Assembly (NCBI GenBank): GCA_030949565.1 | Contig: JAUZSK010000071.1 | Location: 1-64,000 of the forward strand | Length of the DNA stretch: 64,000 nt | Source of the DNA: Enterobacterales bacterium | GTDB lineage: Bacteria > Pseudomonadota > Gammaproteobacteria > Enterobacterales > Kangiellaceae | Direction of reading: 5' to 3' | Shown: in pieces, positions 15,466 to 23,819 of the stretch | How the letters are laid out: each line of letters begins with the position of its first letter | Numbering within the stretch: position 1 is the stretch's first letter | Position numbers and translations under genes: made by a program | Notes under the pieces: model-generated | Seen by the model: only the letters and a program-made list of their open reading frames with translations | Told to the model about the DNA's origin: nothing | Databases searched by the model: none

Positions 15466-16431
15466 ATGCAAAAAAAGGAAATTATTATTATTAATCTACA
15501 AAAATTTATTAATAAACGTATTGAAAAGGCTAATATTAGTTGTCGTAGTTTTTTGGTCACTCTTTTTGGTGATGTGATCAGCCAACATGGAGATTGGGTG
15601 AGCCTAGCAAGCCTTATTAATGTGATGCAATATTATGGATTCAATGAGCGTTCGGTACGCACCGCAGTGTTTAGATTGACTAAAGAAGATTGGCTAATCG
15701 CTAAAAAAATAGGTAGAAGAAGTTATTATAGCTATACCGAAAATGCACGCCGCCAATTTCTTAAAGCCGAACAAAGGATCTATAGTCAGTCTATCTATTC
15801 CTGTGGTGACCAATGGCTTATTGTGTTTCCCAGTTTTGTTGAAGATAAAAAGTTAGTGCTTTTTAAACGCCAACTAAAATGGCTTGGCTTTAGCTCCTTA
15901 ACCAGTGGTGCTTACGCTCACCCTCAATGTGCACAGGAAACCTTAGAGGAAACTATTTGTGAACTAGGCTTAACGGATTCTGTGATTACCTTTTGTGCTA
16001 AAACCTTAGATAAAAATGCCACTCAGGTACTTAAAAACCTGGTTCTTGAAAAGTGGCAGTTGGAAGATTTAGCACAGCGTTATGAAAAGTTTATTCAGAT
16101 TTATCAGCCTTTAATGGATACTATCAAAGAGATCTTGCAAAAAGCTGATTGTGATCGTGATGCTGAAAGTCGGACTATTCATCTGCAACATCTATTTCAA
16201 TTTAGAGTATTATTAATTCATGAGTATCGACGTATTTTATTAAAAGATCATCAACTAGCACCAAGTATGTTGCCCACCGACTGGCCAGCCAAGCAAGCAG
16301 TGGATCTGGTTATCGAAATATACCAAGCACTCATGCCGTCCTCTTGCCTATTTATTTGCCAAAATCTAAGCAATGCAGAGGGTCATTTACCAGCAGCCAA
16401 GGCTGCGTTTTATCGCCGTTATCAGCGGTAA
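15466..16431 (+). CDS. paaX: PaaX, phenylacetate operon repressor
   Basis: A 321-residue PaaX-family regulator that is released from DNA by phenylacetyl-CoA. The N-terminal winged helix includes SRSFLVTLFGDVIS-like residues and NERSVRTAVFRLTKEDWL followed by RIGRRSYYS, matching E. coli PaaX closely. The C-terminal PaaX domain shows FQFRVLLIHEYRRILLKD and the LPTDWPA motif. The ATG at 15466 is used; a TTG three bases upstream is also in frame. It is likely co-transcribed with paaE, so the repressor controls its own supply. The paired motifs at 236-274 and 11572-11610 are its probable targets. Confidence 0.93.
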   Translation: MQKKEIIIINLQKFINKRIEKANISCRSFLVTLFGDVISQHGDWVSLASLINVMQYYGFNERSVRTAVFRLTKEDWLIAKKIGRRSYYSYTENARRQFLKAEQRIYSQSIYSCGDQWLIVFPSFVEDKKLVLFKRQLKWLGFSSLTSGAYAHPQCAQETLEETICELGLTDSVITFCAKTLDKNATQVLKNLVLEKWQLEDLAQRYEKFIQIYQPLMDTIKEILQKADCDRDAESRTIHLQHLFQFRVLLIHEYRRILLKDHQLAPSMLPTDWPAKQAVDLVIEIYQALMPSSCLFICQNLSNAEGHLPAAKAAFYRRYQR

Positions 16432-16484
16432 AAAGGCGTTTGTTTCTAAATCGAATGAAACCATCACAATGAGTAACTAAATCC

Positions 16485-18575
16485 ATGAAATCTATTAACT
16501 CCTTTGTTAGCGTTAGCCATGACCAATCTATCGGGTTGTTACATATTGATTATCCACCGGTTAATGCACTGAGTCAGCAGGTGCGTCAGGGTTTGCTTGA
16601 AGGGCTCGACTATTTTGAAAAGGATGCATCAACGCAAGCTATATTGCTGGTTTGTCAGGGCAAAACATTTATCGCTGGCGCAGACATCAAAGAATTTTCT
16701 AGCGCGCCGCTAGCGCCTCATCTACCTGAGGTGGTGAATTGTATTGAGGCTTGTCTTAAACCAGTCGTCGCCTGTATTTTTGGTACTACCCTTGGTGGTG
16801 GCTTTGAGGTGGCTCTTGCTTGCCACTATCGAATTGTAAAAGCAGGCAGTAAAGTTGGTTTTCCGGAAGTTAATTTAGGCTTAATTCCTGGTGCTGGTGG
16901 TACTCAACGTATCACGCGCTTGGTTAGTGTGAGCCGAGCACTTGAAATGGTCACCAGTGGCCAACATTATTCGGTGGATTCTTTAACTGCAACAGATTTA
17001 TTCGACCAAAGGGTTGAGCTGTTGGATAAATCCAATAATCGCAATCAAGACTATCTCCAATCTTGTATTACCTGGGTTACTCAACAATTAGCTAGCAATC
17101 AGCTACCTCTCAAGAAAACCGCTGATCGTCCCATCGATAATGATATTCAAGACTGGTCTCAAAGTTTAACCAAGATTGAAAATAAAGCCAAAGGTCGGCA
17201 AGCACCAAATATCGCAGCGCAGGTGTTGCAAGCAGGTTTAAATTTGTCAATCGGTGATGGTATGCAGCTTGAACGAAAGGCTTTTTTAAGCTGTAAAAGC
17301 TCCCCAGAGTCAGCTGCTTTACGTTATGTATTTGGCGCTGAACGCCAGGCGGCAAAGTTTGTTGCCGATACTGATCAGACAGATATTCAAGCCTATGAGG
17401 TATCTAAAGTGGGCGTTATTGGCGGTGGCACGATGGGATCTGGCATAGCGACCGCTTTTTTATCGGCTGGTTTTCAGGTTTCACTGATTGAGCAGAATCA
17501 GCAGGCGCTTGATCTAGCGCGACAACGAATCGAATCCAATTTTGCGCGTAATTTAAAGTCAAAACGCATGACTCAGGAACAGGTGGACGGCTATTTAAAG
17601 CAACTGGAGTTAGCGACCGACTTTGCCATTTTGAGTGACAGCCAATTGGTAATTGAAGCGGTCTTTGAAAATATGTCGGTGAAAAAAGAAATTTTCCAAA
17701 CTTTGGAAAAGGTTTGTAGCGTTGAATGTATCTTAGCCAGTAACACTTCTTATCTTGATATTAATGAAATCGCCTCAAGTGTCAGCCGAGCAAAACAGGT
17801 GATTGGCATGCACTTTTTTAGCCCGGCCAACATTATGAAACTGGTTGAAATAGTACGTTCTAAAAAATCAGGCCCAGAGGTATTAAAAACAGCCTTTGCG
17901 GTGGCTAAGCGGCTCCAAAAGGTGCCGGTGGAAGTAGCTGTTTGTTTTGGTTTTGCGGGTAATCGAATGTACACTCGTTATGGTCGTGAAGTCCAGCAAA
18001 TGCTGCTAGAAGGTGCCAAGGTGGGGCAGGTTGATAAGGCTCTTACCGATTGGGGTATGGCGATGGGGCCATTAGCCGTGGCCGATATGTCGGGATTAGA
18101 TATTGGCTATCAGGCTCGCGCTACGCAGCCCTTTCCTAAGCACGACAAGGGTTATTTTAAACCCGCCGAATTGATGTTTGAACTTGGACGCTACGGGCAA
18201 AAAACTCATGCGGGATATTATCAATATTCGGATGCAAAACGAATGCCGGACCCGCAGGTGGACCAACTGATCAGGCAGAAAGCAGAATCATTAGGAATTT
18301 CGCAACAGGCATTTAGTGACGAAACCATTGTTCAGCGCGCACTATTGGCTTTAATCAATGAAGGTTTTCAGCTATTAAAAGATGGTATCGTTAAACGGGC
18401 TTCTGATATTGATGTGATTTGGCTTTATGGATACGGATTTCCTCGTCATAAAGGTGGCCCAATGTTCCAAGCGCAGCAGATGGGAGCCGATTTGATTGAG
18501 AAATGTTTCACCTCTTGGCGAGCAGAGCAAGGCGTTGAGATATGGCCGGAGATTGATTTTTCTTTGTTGCAATAA
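16485..18575 (+). CDS. Fused enoyl-CoA hydratase / 3-hydroxyacyl-CoA dehydrogenase (PaaF plus PaaH functions proposed)
   Basis: A 696-residue bifunctional beta-oxidation protein. The hydratase half holds the oxyanion-hole segment FIAGADIKEFS and the glutamate-bearing EVNLGLIPGAGGTQR; the dehydrogenase half begins VGVIGGGTMGSGIATAF (about residue 307) and carries SNTSYLDIN and GMHFFSPANIMKLVEIV with the catalytic His. It then has two C-terminal helical domains (FAGNRMYTRYGREVQQML; YGYGFPRHKGGPMF). The cluster has no separate paaF or paaH, so this protein probably hydrates 2,3-dehydroadipyl-CoA and oxidises 3-hydroxyadipyl-CoA; that role is inference. A general FadB/FadJ-like enzyme is the alternative. 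Confidence 0.88.
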   Translation: MKSINSFVSVSHDQSIGLLHIDYPPVNALSQQVRQGLLEGLDYFEKDASTQAILLVCQGKTFIAGADIKEFSSAPLAPHLPEVVNCIEACLKPVVACIFGTTLGGGFEVALACHYRIVKAGSKVGFPEVNLGLIPGAGGTQRITRLVSVSRALEMVTSGQHYSVDSLTATDLFDQRVELLDKSNNRNQDYLQSCITWVTQQLASNQLPLKKTADRPIDNDIQDWSQSLTKIENKAKGRQAPNIAAQVLQAGLNLSIGDGMQLERKAFLSCKSSPESAALRYVFGAERQAAKFVADTDQTDIQAYEVSKVGVIGGGTMGSGIATAFLSAGFQVSLIEQNQQALDLARQRIESNFARNLKSKRMTQEQVDGYLKQLELATDFAILSDSQLVIEAVFENMSVKKEIFQTLEKVCSVECILASNTSYLDINEIASSVSRAKQVIGMHFFSPANIMKLVEIVRSKKSGPEVLKTAFAVAKRLQKVPVEVAVCFGFAGNRMYTRYGREVQQMLLEGAKVGQVDKALTDWGMAMGPLAVADMSGLDIGYQARATQPFPKHDKGYFKPAELMFELGRYGQKTHAGYYQYSDAKRMPDPQVDQLIRQKAESLGISQQAFSDETIVQRALLALINEGFQLLKDGIVKRASDIDVIWLYGYGFPRHKGGPMFQAQQMGADLIEKCFTSWRAEQGVEIWPEIDFSLLQ

Positions 18576-18634
18576 GAGTCGTTACCCACAATTATCTAAT
18601 GGTTATAGCGGTAGCATGTAACAGAACTTGCCAC

Positions 18635-18640
18635 TATAAT
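18635..18640 (+). promoter_or_regulatory. Candidate -10 element before the zinc-ribbon gene
   Basis: TATAAT at 18635-18640 lies 48 bp before the start of the small Cys-rich protein. No matching -35 is obvious (GTAGCA at the right distance). It suggests the small gene has its own promoter and does not depend on the paa transcript. Confidence 0.35.
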
Positions 18641-18687
18641 AGCGCTTGTCGGCATCCTTTCGATGCGTTATTAATGAGGAAATAAAA

Positions 18688-18879
18688 ATGGCAACTTATG
18701 AATGTAGTAAATGTGGAATGAGTGTTAACGCAACCTGCGGTAAATGCGATGCAGCGCTTGAGAATGATAGTTTAACTACTGATGATGGTCGTGAAGTACA
18801 GATTTCAAAATGTCCAAACGGTCATGGAAAAATTAAATCACCCATGTGCTGTGGCCAAGACATGAGTTGTAGTTTATAA
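18688..18879 (+). CDS. Small cysteine-rich zinc-ribbon-like protein, function unknown
   Basis: A 63-residue protein with paired cysteine knuckles: YECSKCGMSV, ATCGKCDAAL, SKCPNGHGKI and SPMCCGQDMSC, nine cysteines and one His in all. The spacing implies one or two structural zinc (or iron) sites. There is no signal peptide and no membrane segment, so it is cytoplasmic. GAGGA stands 7 bp before the ATG at 18688; an upstream in-frame start at 18646 ignores that site. A strong terminator follows at once, so it is probably a monocistronic gene. The name and role are not recognised; the CCGQDM ending resembles conserved small proteins seen in other gammaproteobacteria (from memory, unchecked). Confidence 0.75.
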   Translation: MATYECSKCGMSVNATCGKCDAALENDSLTTDDGREVQISKCPNGHGKIKSPMCCGQDMSCSL

Positions 18880-18893
18880 AGTTTTGTAAGCGC

Positions 18894-18930
18894 AAAAAAC
18901 GTGAGTCAGGTTTATCTGCTCACGTTTTTT
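18894..18930. terminator. Bidirectional rho-independent terminator
   Basis: A 12-bp perfect stem, AAAAAACGTGAG (18894-18905) and CTCACGTTTTTT (18919-18930), with a 13-nt loop and T-tracts on both strands. It lies between the convergent genes ending at 18879 (plus) and 18942 (minus) and can serve both. Confidence 0.85.
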
Positions 18931-18941
18931 ATGCCCGATGA

Positions 18942-19492
18942 CTATTTTTTTGTAAAATAATAATTATATTCTTCAATCAAATTTTGTATTTTTGTATTCT
19001 GTTGGATCATTGGCGCCACTTCTTCAATCGTTTTACTTGCCCATTCAAATAGCTCAGGGTCCAGAGTATTGCCATTTGGTCCGGAAAATAGATTTTTTAC
19101 ATCTGTCACATTGTAGGTGAACTGATGGTCAAATAATTTTTCGCCATTGACAAAAATTTCATACCTTAGCACAAAATCTTTATTGGTAACGATAGGGATA
19201 ATACCCAAGGAACCACCAGCCAGCATCGCACTAAAAAAAGTACCGGCGGAACCTCCTGCTGTGTCATGGTTTTGAATGGTTGTTCTAAAATAAATAGGGC
19301 TGCCATATAACTTAGTTTTTAACCCCTTTAATAAGGATTTTTGTTGTAGTTTCTCAGAAATTCATCGTTAGGAATATTGGAAACGTAGTACATGGGTAGA
19401 TTGTCGGGGCTCAATATAGCATCACTTTCAGTCTTCTCTGCATAAACCGAAAAACTAAAAACCGCGATAATACATAGCATTAAATATTTCAT
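18942..19492 (-). CDS. Secreted protein of unknown function (frameshift)
   Basis: Starts at ATG 19492 with a signal peptide, KYLMLCIIAVFSFSVYA, cleaved before EKTESD. The first frame ends after about 55 residues; a shift at the AAA run around 19358-19360 (one T missing on the coding strand) restores NDEFSEKLQQKSLLKGLKTK and continues to the stop at 18942, about 184 residues in all. The middle has TAGGSAGTFFSAMLAGGSLG, a glycine-rich possibly membrane-touching stretch, then FVLRYEIFVNGEKLFDHQF, beta-rich. No family recognised. It lies 9 bp downstream of the protease lipoprotein gene on the same strand, so the two may act together in the envelope. Confidence 0.6.
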
Positions 19493-19501
19493 GAGATATC
19501 C

Positions 19502-20723
19502 CTATTGAAAGCAAACAAGTTGAACGGTGGATTCTAATGCGACTTCTGCATCGGTTAAGTGCTTTTTCTTTTTACTAAAGTGGCTATAGTTAATTTTATT
19601 TTTATCTAAAAACATTTTGAAATATTTAATATCTAATCCAAAATTAACATTTTGCGATAGCACGCCTTTTTCTGCGAGTGACTTACTATTTAAAGTGCTA
19701 GTCACAATACCAATAACTTCGCCTTTATCACTGACGATGGGCCCACCACTGGAGCCTGGTTGAATAGGGGCTGAAAACTGGAAAAGACCTAAGGAACCTT
19801 TGAGTGCCATTTTTTGAGCTAACATTGCCGATGGTTAAGTTAGGAGATGCTTCAAGTAAACCTTTTAAAGGATAGCTAACAGTGGTTACTTTTTCACCCA
19901 ATTTTAAAATTGGCTTTTTGCGGATTGTTAAGAAGCTCGTAGCTGGAGTTTCAGTAGACAAAACTGCAACATCTAGCAGATTACTTTTATATTGAGTTGT
20001 TGCCATCGTTATTTTGTCACCAATTTGAGCTTTTGTAATGAGACACTCGTTGATAACGTGAGCGGCGGTTAATATTTGTCCGGTTTTGTTAATAAAAAAT
20101 CCCGTACCGCTACTAACCGGGGTTTCAAGATTCACTAAGCTCGCTGGATCGATAGATTTCATTGCTTTACGGGCAGATAAATCTCGACTCATAGGATCAT
20201 ATTTATTTAAAAATTTAGCGATAATAACTTGTAACACTCGAGTCGCCGCATTTTGAAACCCAACCGTATGGTTTTGATAGTTCATATCCATTTTATATTC
20301 TTTGGTGCCTTCTGAAATAACATTGCCATTGGCATCAACCCATCGATATTTAATAATTGACTGAACTTCACCATGTTCTATTTCCCAATCAGGATCGAGG
20401 TCTAATAGCAATCCATATTGTTCGTCTGATTTTAAATTAAGTAGTTTAGTATTAGAGAAGTAGGTGCTGGTAACATTAGCAATGGCTGCGGCAAGTGCTC
20501 TACCCGGCTCGACTCGCTGCCCGACTACAAAGAAACTAGACTTAAGGTGGCTTTGTGGAGCATAGACAACCAAAGGAACGTCCACAGGATATTGTACATT
20601 TTTATTAATAACCATACCTTTAGGTAAGGATTTTGGATTGACTGGTGCTGAACCACAGGCACTTAAATACCAAACAAAGAACAAACTAAATATCACGGAA
20701 TAATTAAATCGGTGAGCAGCCAT
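19502..20723 (-). CDS. Trypsin-like serine protease, predicted lipoprotein (frameshift)
   Basis: The N-terminus is a lipoprotein signal (FSLFFVWYLSACGS, lipobox LSAC). Residues up to about 190 form an unassigned domain (WEIEHGEVQSIIKYRWVDAN and so on). The C-terminal part is a chymotrypsin/HtrA-like protease: His in ILTAAHVIN, Asp in NLLDVAVLS, and Ser in PIQPGSSGGPIVS. A frameshift in the T6 run at 19810-19815 (A6 on the coding strand; one too many) separates Ser from His and Asp; correction gives NLTIGNVSSKMALKGSLGLF and about 406 residues. No PDZ domain follows, unlike DegP/DegS. The gene precedes the secreted unknown protein by 9 bp. Confidence 0.82.
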
Positions 20724-20846
20724 AGGAAATCCTTTACTAGAAATTACTGAATGAGAGAGTGATTATTACTTAATTAGGCATCATAACAAAGTGTTATAGC
20801 TTATCCAATCAATAATTAGTGGCAATATTTACTTTTAGTAGGAGTA

Positions 20847-22203
20847 TTAAAACCAGCGATCTTTCATTTTGCCATATTGAAAATAGCCCCATTGTCCCAT
20901 CCTTCTTAAGGATGCAAGTGGGAATTTTTTCAATTCAGAATGATAAAAGGGAAGGCTTGGTATTGATTGTCCGGCCACCAATTGAGCTAATCGCTTGCCT
21001 GCTTGAGCGGCAAAAGATACACCATTACCACAGTAACCGGCGCTGTAATAAACATTCTGTTGATCACCAACCTGCGTGATGTGCGGCATATCATCCAGCG
21101 AGATATTGATCCAGCCTGACCAAGCATAGTTTATTTTAATTGCTGCAAGCGACGGGAAACTCAACTTCAGCATTTTTAGCAACCGCTGTGGGTAGTAGGG
21201 ATCTTGCGCTTGTTTACCGGTGATAGCGCCACGACCACCAAATAAAAAGGCGATTGTCCGGTAATTTTCTAAAATAATATTTCAAGGCGCGAGTATCCAT
21301 TACCACATTGGAGCTCAGCAGATGGCAGTCGCTGATTTGATGATCATTGAGCGGTTCGGTTACAATAATTTGAGATAACACAGGCAGACTTCGGCCATCA
21401 AGTTGAGAGTGTAATCCGTTAGCAGTATAGCCATTGGTTGCAATCACTAGCTTTTTAGCTCTGATTTTGGCTTTAGGTGTCTGTAATATTTGCCAGTCTT
21501 TTTGTTGTGATATTTGGCTAACCGGCGATCCTGTATAAATCGCCACACCCGCTTGTTGTGCCAGCGTTTGATACCCCCAAGCCAGACGCAACGGATTTAA
21601 ACCAAAACTATCCTTAAAACGAATAGCACCATAGGCCAATGGGCTGGCAAAGTAATTCTGTTGGATATGCTTGGCGGTTAAGAATTCACAATCTTCATTG
21701 AGCAAGCGTTGCATCAATTTTACTTGCTGTTGTAAAGGTTTAACCATCGCAGGTTTATGCGCCACTCGCAGATAGCCTTTCGACTGAATTTGACAATCAA
21801 TGCTGGTCGAGCGATGAATTTCATCAATCAGTGCATTGGTGATTTCAAGGCCGCGGCTGACCTCATCATAAACATTTTTCGCAGTCGATTGGCCCCAGCG
21901 TTTTATCATTTGAGGGTAGCTCAAGCGACCGGTAGACTTTAAAACAAAACCAGCATTGCGACCACTACAACCCCAAGCGCTTTGGTTCGCTTCAAAAATA
22001 TGAGCTTTAATGCCGTGGATTTTTGCTAATTGATAAGCGCAACTTAATCCTGTGTAACCAGCACCAATGATCGCAACGTCAACATCCATGTCATTCTCAG
22101 GAGCGCTATCCGACTGCGGCGCATGACCAGAAATGGCTGCCCAATAACTATCGGGATAAGCAACATTACAACCTGGACTTGTATCGATTAAAGGATCATA
22201 CAT
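20847..22203 (-). CDS. FAD-dependent oxidoreductase, PuuB/DadA-like (frameshift)
   Basis: A DAO-family flavoprotein. VDVAIIGAGYTGLSCAYQLA is the FAD-binding motif near residue 45, followed by GCSGRNAGFV as in gamma-glutamylputrescine oxidases. The C-terminal flavin-contacting segment reads NVYYSAGYCGNGVSFAAQAG. A frameshift in the A5 run at 21244-21248 (T5 on the coding strand; one too many) splits the gene: correction turns the out-of-frame tail into RLLFGGRGAITGKQAQ, the conserved FGGR motif, and gives about 452 residues. ATG at 22203 is used; a TTG at 22215 is also in frame. The probable substrate is an amine or amino acid, but the neighbours give no pathway. Confidence 0.85.
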
Positions 22204-22244
22204 ACTGTTTTGCAATCCATTAAAAAGAGAATAAATTGGATTAT

Positions 22245-22511
22245 ATACCCATTATCAATCAAGATGCAGGTTTCAGTGTTCAGCTACGGAATTTGAACAA
22301 GGCATAGCTCGCAGGGAATGGCTAGTCCTTTCCAAGCGCTATAACGCCGTGCAAGTTTTGTAGCTAAGCACCCGTAGGGCAGGGCTAGAAACAAGCCTCT
22401 TCTTTGTTAAGTCATTTTCAGATAGAATAATAACTAGCCCTAAAATGATTTGCCTTAAATAGGGGCGTTTCTAGCCTTGCTGAATTAACCATCTTGATTG
22501 ATAACGGGTAT
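22245..22511. mobile_element. MITE-like element with 22-bp terminal inverted repeats
   Basis: Left end 22245-22266 and right end 22490-22511 are inverted copies of each other with a single mismatch (core ATCAATCAAGATG and CATCTTGATTGAT). A second, inner inverted pair occurs at 22379-22392 (GCAGGGCTAGAAAC) and 22467-22480 (GTTTCTAGCCTTGC). The 267-bp element has no coding capacity and fills most of the 361-bp gap between the FAD oxidoreductase and GNAT genes. TA-rich flanks prevent a confident target-site duplication call. A non-autonomous transposon relic is the simplest reading. Confidence 0.6.
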
Positions 22512-22564
22512 TTCAGCTTGCTTATGGCAAAATAGCTTGAATTAAAAAATATTGCATAAAAACT

Positions 22565-23167
22565 ATGACAGCATCTCTCAAATTAACAGCCTTAACGCCT
22601 GATTATTTCGATAAAACCATTGCTTTAGGTAATCGAGTGCATGGCGATGCCTATCTAACAGGTGAAATCATTGATAAAGTCTATCAGAAAAGTTTAAAAG
22701 ATAGTCTGAATTGTAGCTATGTGATGTTGGACGCTAATGCGGATAACCGATTGGTGGGTTTTCGCTTAACCTACGCACCGACTAAGTGGCAATTAGACCA
22801 GTGGTGTTCGCCTGATCTATGGCAAATACCGATAGAGCAACTATGTTATTTTAAAAGTAATACGATTGATCCTGATTACCGTCGTCAAGGGATTGCCAGA
22901 AAATTACTCAGTGCTTCAATCAGTGCAGCCGAAAAACTAGGGGCAAAAGGTGGGATCTGTCATACTTGGATGCAAAGCCCTGGTAATGCCGCCTATGAGT
23001 ATTTTGTGCATTGTGGTGGGCAGCACTTAAAAACCTATGAAAAACGCTGGCTGCAAGACAGCATTGAAGGTTACCGCTGCATTGTTTGCGGTGATGATGC
23101 GCTTTGCCATTGTGATGCAGGCGAAATGATATTGTATTTGATCACTTTAGATAGGCTGTTGTTATGA
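22565..23167 (+). CDS. GNAT-family N-acetyltransferase
   Basis: A 200-residue acetyltransferase. The acetyl-CoA-binding motif A is visible as SNTIDPDYRRQGIARKLLSA (R-Q-G-I-A), preceded by the LVGFRLTYAP strand. The C-terminal extension has a Cys/His group, CIVCGDDALCHCDAG, which could bind a metal and is unusual for the family. The substrate is unknown. The stop overlaps the ATG of the MarR gene (ATGA), so the two form an operon and the regulator may control it. Confidence 0.82.
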   Translation: MTASLKLTALTPDYFDKTIALGNRVHGDAYLTGEIIDKVYQKSLKDSLNCSYVMLDANADNRLVGFRLTYAPTKWQLDQWCSPDLWQIPIEQLCYFKSNTIDPDYRRQGIARKLLSASISAAEKLGAKGGICHTWMQSPGNAAYEYFVHCGGQHLKTYEKRWLQDSIEGYRCIVCGDDALCHCDAGEMILYLITLDRLLL

Positions 23168-23680
23168 ATCAAAAATCAGAAAAAGAGCCGGTGGGTAAAG
23201 TATCTTCCACCCTCGATTTGCAAAGTTTTTTGCCCTATCGAATGTATCGCTTGGCAGCGCAAATGGCGCAAGCCGGTCATAAATTATCTGATCTACTTTT
23301 TAGAACGGGCGTCTCTATTGGTGAAAGAGAATGGCGAGTGATATCGGTTTTAGGTTCCTATGGAGGATTAACTAACAGCCATGTAGCAGAAGCACTAAGA
23401 ACCGATGCTGCAACAGTTACCCGTGGGGTCAAGGTACTTAAAGCATTAGGTTTTGTGGCGACTAGAAACTCCAAAAAAGATCGACGCAAAGTATTAATAT
23501 ACCTCACTCAAAAAAGGGGCTGATTTCCACGATCAGATCACACCTAAACGAATCGAAACCGGTGAACTCATAGAGTCCTGTTTTTCTGCTGAAGAAAAAG
23601 AGCAACTGCATCACCTATTAAACAAACTGGATCGTCACTTAACTCATTTAGAAAATGAATTTGAAGATGAGTGGGAGTAA
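23164..23680 (+). CDS. MarR-family transcriptional regulator (frameshift)
   Basis: A winged-helix regulator: LLFRTGVSIGEREWRVISVL, then GGLTNSHVAEALRTDAATVTRGVKVLKALGFVATR with the recognition helix, and the wing NSKKDRRKVLIYLTQKG. The frame stops at 23523 because of an A6 run at 23510-23515 (one A too many); correction continues with GADFHDQITPKRIETGELIE and the C-terminal dimerisation helix to TAA at 23678-23680, about 172 residues, normal for MarR. It overlaps the GNAT gene by 4 bp. The ligand and targets are unknown. Confidence 0.85.
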
Positions 23681-23819
23681 AAATAGTGCAAAATCAATAG
23701 ATTAAACTAAAATCGAATGGAATTTCAGCCTATCTTCTTAGCTAAAATAAACTAATTCGCTTGACTAAAATCAACCAAATCGCTAGTGTCATGCTTTAAT
23801 CAATTCAGGAAATTACTTT

